NCBI RefSeq assembly: GCF_000024725.1
Contig: NC_013960.1
Span: 186,001 to 250,000, forward strand
DNA length: 64,000 nucleotides
From: Nitrosococcus halophilus Nc 4
GTDB lineage: Bacteria; Pseudomonadota; Gammaproteobacteria; Nitrosococcales; Nitrosococcaceae
Direction of reading: 5' to 3'
Positions within the stretch are counted from its first letter, which is position 1. The number at the start of each line of letters is the position of its first letter. Below are positions 56,489 through 64,000 of the stretch, piece by piece. A program made the translations under genes and the position numbers. A model generated the notes under the pieces. That model had not been told where the DNA came from and ran no database searches. It saw only the letters and a program-made list of their open reading frames with translations.

Positions 56489-57853
56489 ATGGCTTTTGAA
56501 ACTGTTAATCCGACCACGGGCCAATCTCTCAAAACTTTTAGCGCCTGGGACAAGGAGGCCATTGAAGAGGCCCTCCAGCAGGCGCAAGAGAGCCGCTTTG
56601 TTTGGGCAGCCCGACCTCTTTCGGAGCGTTGCCGCTTGCTAGAGGCGGTCGCCCAGCAGCTTCGGGAGCGCAAAGAAGACTTGGCTCGGCTGATTACCCT
56701 TGAAATGGGTAAGCTTGTCACCGAGGCCCGGGCGGAGATCGAGAAATGCGCCTGGGTCTGCGAATATTATGCCGAGCAGGCGCCCCGATTTCTCGCCGAT
56801 GAGATGATTGAAAGCGATGCGGGCCGTAGCTATGTGGCCTTACAGCCCCTAGGCACTGTGTTGGCGATTATGCCTTGGAATTTTCCTTTTTGGCAGGTCT
56901 TTCGTTTTTGCGCGCCTGCCCTGGTGGCTGGGAATACGGCTTTATTAAAGCATGCCTCCAATGTTCCCCAGTGCGCCCTCGCCATTGAGCGGACTTTGCT
57001 GGAGGCTGGTTTTCCCCCAGGGGTGTTTCACACCTTGCTGGTCACCTCGGCCCAGGCGGCAGAGGTGATTGCCGATCCCCGGGTCCAGGGGGTGACCCTT
57101 ACGGGGAGTGAGGCCGCCGGGCGTAAGGTGGCGGAATGGGCCGGCCAACACTTGAAGAAAACGGTGCTAGAGTTAGGGGGCGCGGATCCTTTCATTGTGT
57201 TGGCGGATGCCGATTTGGAACAAACGGTGCCGGTGGCCGTGCAGTCCCGTTTTCTCAATGGGGGACAAAGCTGTATTGCCGCTAAACGCTTTATCGTGAT
57301 GGAAGAAGTGGCCAATGAATTTGTCGCCCGTTTTCGGGCTAGTCTGGAGGCTCTACGGCCGGGCGATCCCTTGGATGAGCAGACCACCCTCGCACCGCTG
57401 GCCCGGTTGGATTTGCGTGAGGGGCTCCACCGACAGGTGAAGGTCAGTATTGAACAGGGGGCGGTGGCGGTCGCCGGGTGCCAGCCCTTGCCAGGGCCGG
57501 GAGCCTATTATGCCCCTTCTATCCTGGACCGTGTGCAGCCGGGAATGCCGGCCTTCGAGGAGGAGCTTTTTGGGCCCGTGGCGGCGATTATTCGGGTTGC
57601 GGACCAGGCGGAAGCGGTCGCCATGGCCAATGCCTCTCGCTATGGTCTTGGGGGCAGCGTTTGGAGTCGGGATGTGTCGTGGGCTGAGCAGCTCGCCTTG
57701 CAACTCCAATGCGGGGCGGCCTTTGTCAATGGTCTGGTGAAAAGCGATCCCCGTTTGCCTTTTGGCGGGGTCAAGTGCTCCGGCTATGGGCGGGAGCTGT
57801 CTTGGCACGGGATGCGGGAGTTTGTCAATCAGAAGACTGTGTGGATCAAGTAA
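56489..57853 (+). CDS. gabD: NAD(P)-dependent succinate-semialdehyde dehydrogenase
   Basis: A 454-residue aldehyde dehydrogenase starting MAFETVNPTTGQSLKTF. Catalytic Glu228 (LELGGADPF) and Cys262 (NGGQSCIAAKRF) are present, with PWNFPFWQVFR for the oxyanion Asn. Members of this short subfamily oxidise succinate semialdehyde; related semialdehydes are possible. AAGGAG precedes the ATG. Confidence 0.88.
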   Translation: MAFETVNPTTGQSLKTFSAWDKEAIEEALQQAQESRFVWAARPLSERCRLLEAVAQQLRERKEDLARLITLEMGKLVTEARAEIEKCAWVCEYYAEQAPRFLADEMIESDAGRSYVALQPLGTVLAIMPWNFPFWQVFRFCAPALVAGNTALLKHASNVPQCALAIERTLLEAGFPPGVFHTLLVTSAQAAEVIADPRVQGVTLTGSEAAGRKVAEWAGQHLKKTVLELGGADPFIVLADADLEQTVPVAVQSRFLNGGQSCIAAKRFIVMEEVANEFVARFRASLEALRPGDPLDEQTTLAPLARLDLREGLHRQVKVSIEQGAVAVAGCQPLPGPGAYYAPSILDRVQPGMPAFEEELFGPVAAIIRVADQAEAVAMANASRYGLGGSVWSRDVSWAEQLALQLQCGAAFVNGLVKSDPRLPFGGVKCSGYGRELSWHGMREFVNQKTVWIK

Positions 57854-57891
57854 TTAGGGAAATTTATTTTATAAACTCTTCGCTTAGCATT

Positions 57892-59201
57892 GAAGGAGTG
57901 CATGGACGCACGACGACCCCCCAGCGAGAGTGCGAAGCTTGCTACGCGGTGAGCGCGAGGGCCACATTACTTTCGTTTCGCCATGAATTCGCGTTTCGCG
58001 TAGTTGGCCAGCCCTTGAGTATTCTTTTGCCATAGGCGACAGTTGTGGCATGATGGCTGCGTGGTAACGCAACGGGCCTACAAATTCAGGTTTTACCCTA
58101 CGCCCACGCAAAAGCGGCAATTGGCCATTGAATTCGGCCATGCCCGCTATGTGTGGAATTGGGCGTTGGAAACGCGAACGAAGGCGTATAAAGCGCAGGG
58201 CGAGTCGCTGAACACTATCAGCCTCAGCCGCCAATTGACGGTACTGAAGCAAACGGAATGCCCTTGGCTGAGCGAAGCCACCGCCAGTTGCCATACCCAA
58301 AAACTGAGGGACCAAGATACGGCGTTTAAAAACTTCTTCGCCGGTCGGGCCAAGTATCCCCGATTTAAGAAACGCCACCAAACGCAATCGGTGCGCTATC
58401 AACTCGATCAACGCCATATAGAAAAGAACTTCAACGCCGAAAGCAAGCGGTTGAAGCTGCCCAAGCTGGGTACGCTCAAGCTCAAGTGGTCTCAGCGTAT
58501 GGGGGGCATCCCCAAAATGGTCACGGTCAGCAAAGACCCGGCTGGCCGTTATTTCGTCAGCATGGCCTGCGAGGTAGAGATTCTCCCCTTGCCTGTGCGA
58601 AGGAACGCTATCGGCGTGGATGTGGGCGTCAAGGATGTGGTTATCACTTCCGATGGGTATAAGTCGGGTGCGCCCAAATACACCTACCGCTATGCCCGTC
58701 AATTGAAGCGGGCGCAGCGACGCTTGAGCAAGAAGCGTAAAGGCGCCAACCGCCGCCGCCAGCAGCAACAGCGTGTGGCCAGAATTCATGCCCGGATAGC
58801 GGATAGCCGCCGGGATTTTCTGAACCAACAATCCTCGAAGCTGATTAACGAGAACCAAGTAATTTGTCTTGAGGATTTGAATATCAAAGGGATGTTGAGA
58901 AATCGCCGCCTGAGTAAAGCCGTCGCGGATTGCGGGACTATTCAAGAGCCCATGCCGCTCAAAGTTCGCGAGTGGGTTTGCCCGGACTGTAATACCAGCC
59001 ATGATCGCGATATCAACGCGGCCAAAAATGTTTTGATGTTGGGTACGGCGGGGAGCGCCGAAACCGATAAAGCGCGTGGAGCGGTAAAGACCCCAAGGGC
59101 CGTGGCCTAGCCACCGTCTGAGGACCGCGAGGAAACGCGAATTCTCCAGACTGACAAGGTGAGGATGGACCGAACCGTAGTCAGTCATGGCGAAACTCCA
59201 A
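57892..59201 (+). mobile_element. TnpB element (IS200/IS605 or IS607 type) without tnpA
   Basis: About 1.31 kb between gabD and a response regulator gene. It begins near GAAGGAGTGCATGGACGCAC and ends ...CATGGCGAAACTCCAA. It carries tnpB but no tnpA, so it is immobile alone. Inside, GTTTCGCCATGA of the left end is the inverse of TCATGGCGAAAC of the right end. It is the parent type of the three short copies. Hairpins at 59047-59059 and 59102-59114 lie in and just after the tnpB 3' end, where omegaRNA scaffolds are encoded. Confidence 0.8.
58061..59110 (+). CDS. tnpB: RNA-guided nuclease TnpB, with internal deletion
   Basis: About 349 residues. N-terminal helix-turn-helix-like domain (QRAYKFRFYPTPTQKRQLAI), RuvC-I GVDVGVKDVVIT, RuvC-II ICLEDLNIKGMLRNR and RuvC-III HDRDINAAKN, so all three catalytic acids are present. 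After LSKAVADCG the normal ~35-40 residues (…FYEFRRQL…SSKxCxxCG) are missing and the text resumes TIQEPMPLKVREWVCPDC. The first CxxC of the zinc finger is lost. GTG 58061 begins MVTQRAYK, the usual start; a TTG at 58043 is less likely. Probably inactive or impaired. Confidence 0.85.
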   Translation: MVTQRAYKFRFYPTPTQKRQLAIEFGHARYVWNWALETRTKAYKAQGESLNTISLSRQLTVLKQTECPWLSEATASCHTQKLRDQDTAFKNFFAGRAKYPRFKKRHQTQSVRYQLDQRHIEKNFNAESKRLKLPKLGTLKLKWSQRMGGIPKMVTVSKDPAGRYFVSMACEVEILPLPVRRNAIGVDVGVKDVVITSDGYKSGAPKYTYRYARQLKRAQRRLSKKRKGANRRRQQQQRVARIHARIADSRRDFLNQQSSKLINENQVICLEDLNIKGMLRNRRLSKAVADCGTIQEPMPLKVREWVCPDCNTSHDRDINAAKNVLMLGTAGSAETDKARGAVKTPRAVA

Positions 59202-59319
59202 TTTAGAACGGGTTCACGCTTTATCATTCAAGTTTGCCGCCATCCATCCGATGATAAACATCAAGATTAAAAACGATTGCCACCGTCTTTCTCTCTTACA
59301 AAGATAAGGATGCAAGTTT

Positions 59320-60360
59320 ATGGCCCCACGTACCGCCTTAGTCGTTGATGACTCCAAGGTTGCCCGGATTGCAATCTCTAAATTGCTTAAGGAACGCAAT
59401 TTTAATGTGGATGACGCCGCTTCCGGTGAGGAGGCTTTGGAATATTTGGAACACCACCGACCTGATATTGTCTTTATGGATGTCATGATGCCCGGCATGG
59501 GGGGACTGGAAGCGACCCGCGCCATTTTGTCGCAGGAAGCGACCCGCTCATTGCCCGTGGTGATGTGTACCGGAAAGGAAGCCGCAGCCGATCAAAATTT
59601 CGCCCTGGAAGTGGGGGCCAGGGATGTCTTGGCCAAGCCGGCGGGAGAGGAAAATCTCGATCGAGTCCTGCAGGCGCTGGTGACCGATTCTTCAGCCGCG
59701 GCGGCTACTGGGGAGGTGGATGCTTCTGAAAGGATACCCACCGCGACCCAAGGGGCTGATGCCAGGGGAGGGGCAACGACCCTTGCCACCCAAGAGATTG
59801 TTGAGCAGGCAGTCGCTGAGGCCCGTCGGGCTAGCCAAGAACTGGCAGAAGGTATTGCCCGGGAGGTGGCAGAGAGCGTAAGCCGGCAACTGGTTGAAAA
59901 ACTTGTCCCGGAATTAGCCGAACAGGTCGCGAGAGAGACGGCCCAATCAGTGTCCCAGGAGGTTGCCGACAAGGCGCTGGTCGCCGCCCGGGAACAAGCG
60001 GAGCAAAAAGCCCAGGCGACGGCCGAAGCGGTCGCCCTAAAAGCCGGCCAGGAAGTGATGGGTAAGGCTGAAGAGGCGGTTAAAGCCATGGCTCGTTCTG
60101 CCGGTGCCCAGGCCGTAGCGGCCTTTTTAGAGCAGCAACAAGCTCAATTCCGGGAGACATTGCAAAAGGCTGCCGAGCAAACGGTAGCGGCAGCCGCAGA
60201 AAAACATGTGGCTTCGAGCTTCTCCCGTTATGCGCAAGAACAAGGTCGGGCTTTGATCCGGCAAATCATGGAGGAGACAGCCCAGGAAGAAGCAGTACCA
60301 AAGGAACCGTCTCAGCAAAGCCGCTCGGGTTTGTGGAAGTGGCGTTGGGGGCGGTCCTGA
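59320..60360 (+). CDS. Response regulator with long alanine-rich helical C-terminus
   Basis: A 346-residue protein. Residues 1-120 are a receiver domain with acidic Asp10/Asp11, phospho-acceptor Asp54 (FMDVMMPGMGG), Thr84 and Lys106. The rest has no DNA-binding or enzymatic motif: it is a long helical region of Ala, Glu and Gln with heptad-like spacing (ARRASQELAEGIAREVAESV). This resembles polar-localised scaffold regulators tied to pili, but I cannot assign it. Followed by a clear terminator. Confidence 0.8.
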   Translation: MAPRTALVVDDSKVARIAISKLLKERNFNVDDAASGEEALEYLEHHRPDIVFMDVMMPGMGGLEATRAILSQEATRSLPVVMCTGKEAAADQNFALEVGARDVLAKPAGEENLDRVLQALVTDSSAAAATGEVDASERIPTATQGADARGGATTLATQEIVEQAVAEARRASQELAEGIAREVAESVSRQLVEKLVPELAEQVARETAQSVSQEVADKALVAAREQAEQKAQATAEAVALKAGQEVMGKAEEAVKAMARSAGAQAVAAFLEQQQAQFRETLQKAAEQTVAAAAEKHVASSFSRYAQEQGRALIRQIMEETAQEEAVPKEPSQQSRSGLWKWRWGRS

Positions 60361-60437
60361 GTTAAGGAACTTGGCGGAATGCTCTATTCATAATTGCATG
60401 GGGTAGCCAGCGAGCCGTAAGGGCTGCTATTTTTCAT

Positions 60438-60479
60438 GCCCGGATTGGTAAGGGGAAAACCAATTCGGGCATTTTTTTA
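60438..60479 (+). terminator. Rho-independent terminator of the response regulator gene
   Basis: GCCCGGATTGGT (60438-60449) pairs with ACCAATTCGGGC (60459-60470) with one mismatch; A and seven T follow. Confidence 0.85.
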
Positions 60480-60495
60480 TAGGGGTAAGACAAGG

Positions 60496-60520
60496 AAAAA
60501 AAAAGGCTCCAATTGGAGCC
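60496..60520 (-). terminator. Strong minus-strand terminator
   Basis: The palindrome GGCTCCAATTGGAGCC (60505-60520) is followed on the minus strand by nine T (A run 60496-60504 on the plus strand). On the plus strand only four T follow. It therefore implies a minus-strand transcript arriving from the 60.5-60.8 kb interval. Confidence 0.75.
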
Positions 60521-60544
60521 TTTTAATAGGTCTTGAGCCTCTCT

Positions 60545-60682
60545 CTACTTATTATTTTTATAAAATAGTAATCTTATAAGCAGATCGTTAGATACTACTA
60601 GAGTCCGGATCTTCTTTGGAGAGGACAAAGGAAAGGAAGCTTCAGCCGAAAAGAAAAGGGCTTTAAGAATGTGACTACTCAT
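60545..60682 (-). CDS. Possible small protein (45 residues)
   Basis: On the minus strand ATG at 60682 opens MSSHILKALFFSAEASFPLS... and ends in YKNNK at 60545. A GGGGAAGG sequence precedes the ATG but is very close to it. The C-terminus is hydrophobic and basic (SNDLLIRLLFYKNNK). Not recognised; it may be fortuitous within a small RNA. Confidence 0.25.
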   Translation of the reverse strand: MSSHILKALFFSAEASFPLSSPKKIRTLVVSNDLLIRLLFYKNNK

Positions 60683-60778
60683 GCCTTCCCCCACAGGTCT
60701 TGAGGGAGCACGAACAAACTTTTCATTATCAGGGTAAGATATCCCATTGCTGGATCATCCTGAGCTGACTTGGCCGAC

Positions 60779-60807
60779 ACTATAATCCATCGTGCCCAGG
60801 ATTGCAA
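60779..60807 (-). promoter_or_regulatory. Putative minus-strand sigma-70 promoter
   Basis: On the minus strand TTGCAA (60807-60802), a 17-base spacer and TATAGT (60784-60779) resemble the -35/-10 consensus with optimal spacing. It faces the terminator at 60496-60520. Confidence 0.45.
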
Positions 60808-60835
60808 ACCCTAAATCACATTTGACCCTTTTTTA

Positions 60836-61702
60836 ATGGATAAGTTTAAGATGGCACCCCATATTTCTATTGCCTCGGCGATGGAGCTTGCTGCAGACCG
60901 CCTAGCTTCTACGGGCAGCGGGCGCTTAGAAGCCGAGCTATTGTTAAGTTATCTCCTGGAAGTAGAGCGAAGTTACCTGCACGCTTGGCCTGAGCAGGAG
61001 TTAACGTCGGTTCAATGGAGCTGCTTTGAGCAACTATTGCAGCGCCGAGCCAAGGGGGAACCCCTGGCTTATATCCGTGGCCGGCAAGAATTTTGGTCCC
61101 TTGACTTGCGGGTCACTGAAGCGACCTTGATTCCCCGCCCGGAAACGGAGCAGCTGGTGGAAGAGACCATAAAACGGATGGCCTTGGAACAAAGCCTTAA
61201 AATCGCCGATTTGGGAACGGGCAGCGGGGCTATAGCGCTGGCCATCGGGAGCGAACGGCCCCAGGCCCAGGTGATTGGGGCCGACATTTCAGCCGTTGCC
61301 CTTGCCGTAGCAAGGGAGAATGGGAGTCGCCTAGGGCTTGAAAATGTCACCTTTCGGCGAGGAGATTGGTTCGCTCCCTTAAGGGGGGAGCGTTTCGACC
61401 TCCTGGTTAGTAATCCACCCTATATCGCGGAAGGCGACCCCCATCTGACCCAAGGGGGTCTAGAGTTTGAGCCTGACACGGCTTTGATTGCGGGAGACAG
61501 GGGTTTGGAGGCGATACGCCATATTGCCACAGGGGCTCGGGAACACCTGGTCGAGGGGGGGTGGTTATTGCTGGAACATGGCTATGATCAGGGACCACTC
61601 CTTTTAGAATTGCTCACAACGCTAGGTTACCGGCAGGTAGTGGATTTTTGCGATTTGGCCGGGGTGCCCCGGGTGGTGGTGGGGCAATGGCGGGCTTGCT
61701 AA
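60836..61702 (+). CDS. prmC: Peptide chain release factor N5-glutamine methyltransferase
   Basis: A 288-residue SAM methyltransferase: an N-terminal helical domain, RRAKGEPLAYIRGRQEFWSL, the SAM motif IADLGTGSGAIALAIG and the catalytic NPPY in LLVSNPPYIAEGDPHL. It methylates the GGQ glutamine of release factors. ATG 60851 (MAPHISIASAM) has a slightly better upstream context and is an alternative start. No prfA is adjacent. Confidence 0.94.
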   Translation: MDKFKMAPHISIASAMELAADRLASTGSGRLEAELLLSYLLEVERSYLHAWPEQELTSVQWSCFEQLLQRRAKGEPLAYIRGRQEFWSLDLRVTEATLIPRPETEQLVEETIKRMALEQSLKIADLGTGSGAIALAIGSERPQAQVIGADISAVALAVARENGSRLGLENVTFRRGDWFAPLRGERFDLLVSNPPYIAEGDPHLTQGGLEFEPDTALIAGDRGLEAIRHIATGAREHLVEGGWLLLEHGYDQGPLLLELLTTLGYRQVVDFCDLAGVPRVVVGQWRAC

Positions 61703-61765
61703 GATTAAGGAAAGTTCAGCTCTCTTCGGTGGTCTCGCCTCGGATAAATTGATAGGTCTCCAAAG

Positions 61766-62767
61766 ATGTCTATGACCCCCGCCCCTCTCAAGGGAGAAAC
61801 CCCGTCTCCCCAATCTCTTGGAATTCCCCGAATACGCATTGCGGTGAGCAGTTGCCTCCTGGGGGAGAAGGTCCGTTTTGACGGGGGTCATAAGCGAGAT
61901 ACCTATGTGACCGAGGCCCTGACTGCCTATTTTGATTTTGTTCCCGTTTGCCCGGAGGTGGCCATCGGGATGAGCATCCCCCGGGAGCCAATCCATATTG
62001 TTAAAACCGACCAGGGGCCGCGGGTAAGGGGCATACGGCATAGGGATCTGGATGTCACCGACAAGCTGCGCCAGTTTGGAGAAGCCATGGCCGAAGAACT
62101 GGAGGATATCGACGGCTATATCTTGAAGAAAGACTCGCCAAGCTGCGGAATGGAGCGGGTTCGGGTTCATGGCACTGGGGGCGCCCCTTCCCGGACAGGG
62201 GTAGGGATGTATGCCCAGGCTTTTATGAGGCGGCGACCCTGGCTGCCGGTAGAGGAAGAGGGGCGTTTGAACGATCCGGTATTACGGGAGAACTTTTTTG
62301 AGCGGGTTTTTGTCCATTACCGCTGGCGGCAGATGCAGGCGGAGGGAATGACGCCCGCGGCTTTGGTGGAATTTCACAGCCGGCATAAATTTGCGGTCAT
62401 GGCCCATAGCCAAGCGGTTTACCGGCGTTTGGGGCGCTTGGTGGCAAAGGCGGGCAGCGAGCCCATTGAAACATTGGCGGCAGCCTATGGGGCGGAATTG
62501 ATGAGCGCCCTGAAAAAATGTGCCACCCGAAGGGGACATGCCAATGTGCTGATGCACCTGCTAGGATTTTTACGCACCCAGCTGGATAAAGAAGACCGGG
62601 CGGAACTCCTAGAGTCCATTGAAAATTACCGCCTGGGTCTGGTGCCCTTAATTGTCCCCATCACTTTGCTCAAGCATCATTTCCGGCGCCACCCCAACCC
62701 CTATGTGAACAAGCAATATTATCTTAATCCCCACCCTCCTGAATTAATGCTGCGGAATTTGATTTAA
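61766..62767 (+). CDS. TudS-like DUF523 domain fused to DUF1722 (YbgA)
   Basis: A 333-residue protein. Residues ~25-165 are DUF523 with the three cysteines of an iron-sulfur desulfurase: SSCLLGEKVRFDGGHK, VCPEVAIGM and KKDSPSCGMERV. DUF523 includes TudS, a 2-thiouracil desulfurase with a [4Fe-4S] cluster. Residues ~200-325 are DUF1722/YbgA (FHSRHKFAVMAHSQAVYRRL, ending PHPPELMLRNLI). The fused arrangement is common in Proteobacteria; the substrate is not established. Confidence 0.85.
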   Translation: MSMTPAPLKGETPSPQSLGIPRIRIAVSSCLLGEKVRFDGGHKRDTYVTEALTAYFDFVPVCPEVAIGMSIPREPIHIVKTDQGPRVRGIRHRDLDVTDKLRQFGEAMAEELEDIDGYILKKDSPSCGMERVRVHGTGGAPSRTGVGMYAQAFMRRRPWLPVEEEGRLNDPVLRENFFERVFVHYRWRQMQAEGMTPAALVEFHSRHKFAVMAHSQAVYRRLGRLVAKAGSEPIETLAAAYGAELMSALKKCATRRGHANVLMHLLGFLRTQLDKEDRAELLESIENYRLGLVPLIVPITLLKHHFRRHPNPYVNKQYYLNPHPPELMLRNLI

Positions 62768-63200
62768 TTCCTCAATTTTCCTCAGCTCGCTTAAATTCTT
62801 TTCTCTTGTGCTCTTTTTGTCTTGGTGAAAATCCGGGTAGAGCGTTTCCCTTATGTAGGAGATATACGGGTAGTTTAAGAAATTAAGGTCCTGCTACGTC
62901 GATATTCGTATCTCATTTATTCGGGAAACGCTCTAGAGATTTCCGTGTCGCTTCCAGGCGGTTGTCGTGGAGCAGGTGGCAGGTAAGCTTTCTTTCGCTA
63001 CGGGTTCCATGCTGAGGGTGACTAAAGTTTGTTAGTAAGGAGACGAAATTACTGAAAGTGGTCCTCCCGTTTGACATTCCAGTGGGTGATTTCTAACCAA
63101 TATGCAGGCAAACTTGCCTGATTTTTAAGTTAATATCAAGTCACTACTGTCCCACTAAGAATTAACGAAAAAGGCCTGAAAACCAACTTGTTTTGATACA
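62768..63200. other. 433-base intergenic region with two inverted repeats
   Basis: Between the DUF523/DUF1722 gene and the transposase. It holds the inverted-repeat unit at 62838-62935 and a palindrome CAGGCAA/TTGCCTG at about 63103-63118. The IS left end is probably inside its last ~70 bases. No gene seen. Confidence 0.45.
62838..62935. repeat. 98-bp MITE-like inverted-repeat unit
   Basis: TAGAGCGTTTCCC (62838-62850) is exactly mirrored by GGGAAACGCTCTA (62923-62935); after an 8-base gap the pairing resumes (GAGATATACG against CGTATCTC). Both ends carry TA, which is the target duplication of IS630/Tc1-type elements. No coding capacity. Confidence 0.6.
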
Positions 63201-64000
63201 ATGAAATCACGACAAATCATTGAAGAACAAGAAGGAGTTCAGGCCTTGACACATCATAATACTGTATTTTCTCAGTTACTGAAACTAGTCCCGAGACATG
63301 AATTCGTGGTGCTGGCAAATCAGCACCACGAGGGCCGGAAACTACGCAAGATGACCCGTTGGTCACAATTTGTTTCCATGGCACTGGCACAGCTGTCAGG
63401 GCGCACTAGTTTGCGTGATGTGGTCAGTAATCTATCGGCTCAGGCCAGAAAACTCTACCTTTTAGGTGCCGTGCCGGTGAGCCGCTCCTCTCTAGCCCGG
63501 GTTAATGAGAAACAACCCTATGCACTGTACGAAGCGTTATTCGCCAAACTGTTTTCCCGCTGTCAAGGGCTCGCGCCCCGTCATGGTTTCCGGTTCAAGA
63601 ACAAGCTCTACTCACTTGATGCTTCTACTCTCGATCTGTGCCTGAGCGTCTTTCCCTGGGCGAAGTTTCGAACCACCAAGGGGGCCGTCAAGCTCCATGT
63701 CGGTCTGGATCATGACGGGCTGCTCCCCGCATTGATGACCGTCACTAACGGCAAAGTCCACGATATTACCGTGGCCCGTACTTTGGCATTACCCAAAGGC
63801 AGTATCGTGGTCTTCGATCGGGGCTATACCGATTATGATGGGTATCATCAACTCAATACCCAGGGCATCTTTTTTGTCACGCGCCAACGTAAAAAGGCCC
63901 GCTATCGCGTGGTTGAACGCCGTAAAGTCGATAAATCCAAGGGCCTGACGAGCGATCAGACCCTCGAACTGACCGGCGCCAAGGCCCGAAACTGCCCGAT
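63130..64000 (+). mobile_element. IS4-family insertion sequence, left part
   Basis: The transposase frame starts inside this region and runs off the window. The left boundary is not resolved; the stretch CACTACTGTCCCACTAAGAA near 63142 is a candidate for the terminal region. Confidence 0.6.
63246..64000 (+). CDS. IS4-family transposase, 3' end beyond the window
   Basis: An open frame of 251 codons to the window edge. It reads LTHHNTVFSQLLKLVPRHEF, RWSQFVSMALAQLSGRTSLR, YSLDASTLDLCLSVFPWAKF (first catalytic Asp in the DAST segment) and VVFDRGYTDYDGY (second Asp). This is the ISL/IS4-type DDE transposase with an N-terminal DUF4372-like region. TTG at 63246 has AAGGAG 8 bases upstream; an in-frame ATG at 63201 is the alternative. 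The final catalytic Glu lies beyond the window. Confidence 0.85.
   Translation, partial: MTHHNTVFSQLLKLVPRHEFVVLANQHHEGRKLRKMTRWSQFVSMALAQLSGRTSLRDVVSNLSAQARKLYLLGAVPVSRSSLARVNEKQPYALYEALFAKLFSRCQGLAPRHGFRFKNKLYSLDASTLDLCLSVFPWAKFRTTKGAVKLHVGLDHDGLLPALMTVTNGKVHDITVARTLALPKGSIVVFDRGYTDYDGYHQLNTQGIFFVTRQRKKARYRVVERRKVDKSKGLTSDQTLELTGAKARNCP

Larger units (their letters stand above)
60496..60772 (-). ncRNA. Candidate minus-strand small transcript
   Basis: A promoter-like pair at 60779-60807 and the strong terminator at 60496-60520 delimit a possible ~275-base RNA in an interval with no recognised gene. It contains a 45-codon frame at 60545-60682. Evidence is positional only; no known RNA family was recognised. 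Confidence 0.35.

Noticed and set aside
57884-59227. A 447-residue minus-strand open frame covering the whole tnpB element
   Set aside because: It is the mirror of tnpB; the tnpB strand has all RuvC motifs, and the antisense translation has no recognisable domain.

Overview
The window looks like a chromosomal segment of a gammaproteobacterium. The blocks glnE-ilvE, yebC-ruvCAB-ybgC-tolQRAB-pal-cpoB-queE-queC-tRNA-Lys and gshB-tonB-yqgE-ruvX-pyrR-pyrB-pyrC' keep the gene order I know from Pseudomonas and relatives. A cytochrome c/cupredoxin/NirK fusion, a RoxA-like dihaem cytochrome and a FimX-like protein suggest a Chromatiales-type organism, possibly the ammonia oxidiser Nitrosococcus. That genus assignment is inference from gene content, not from a search.

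Layout. 1-12.2 kb is conserved core: nitrogen control (glnE), branched-chain aminotransferase, Holliday-junction processing, the Tol-Pal envelope machine and 7-deazaguanine synthesis, ending at tRNA-Lys. 12.2-29.6 kb is an accessory stretch rich in decayed genes: a truncated antitoxin, an enoyl-CoA hydratase/SDR junction, a frameshifted nirK, a copper amine oxidase with an internal deletion, a TPR remnant and a disrupted yhhQ. Intact genes are interspersed: an M28 peptidase, an alpha/beta hydrolase, a sugar dehydrogenase-CHRD fusion, two Slp lipoproteins, an EF-hand protein, a dihaem cytochrome and a higBA toxin-antitoxin pair. 29.6-36.5 kb is the pyrimidine/YqgE/TonB/GshB cluster on the minus strand. 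36.7-48.9 kb holds tamAB, glyQS, gmhB, plsC and a FimX-like regulator. 49.0-52.4 kb is a membrane-stress module (a broken htpX, an intact HtpX-like protease, PspAB, PspAA, PspA). 52.4-62.8 kb holds a kinase fusion, cca, an epimerase-like gene, a succinate-semialdehyde dehydrogenase, a TnpB element, a response regulator, prmC and a TudS-DUF1722 protein. An IS4-type transposase runs off the right end.

The most striking structure is a family of short (272-283 bp) elements at 19331, 34331 and 49311. They share both ends and the tnpB-3'/omegaRNA-like segment with a tnpB element at 57892-59201 but lack the nuclease gene. Each sits inside a host gene: yhhQ, tonB and htpX. Removing the element while leaving one TT restores the expected C-terminal reading frame of yhhQ and the interior frame of htpX. 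Two hairpins in the retained segment keep their pairing while the stem bases change, which suggests a selected RNA. The only tnpB copy in the window has itself lost about 35-40 codons, including half of its zinc finger.
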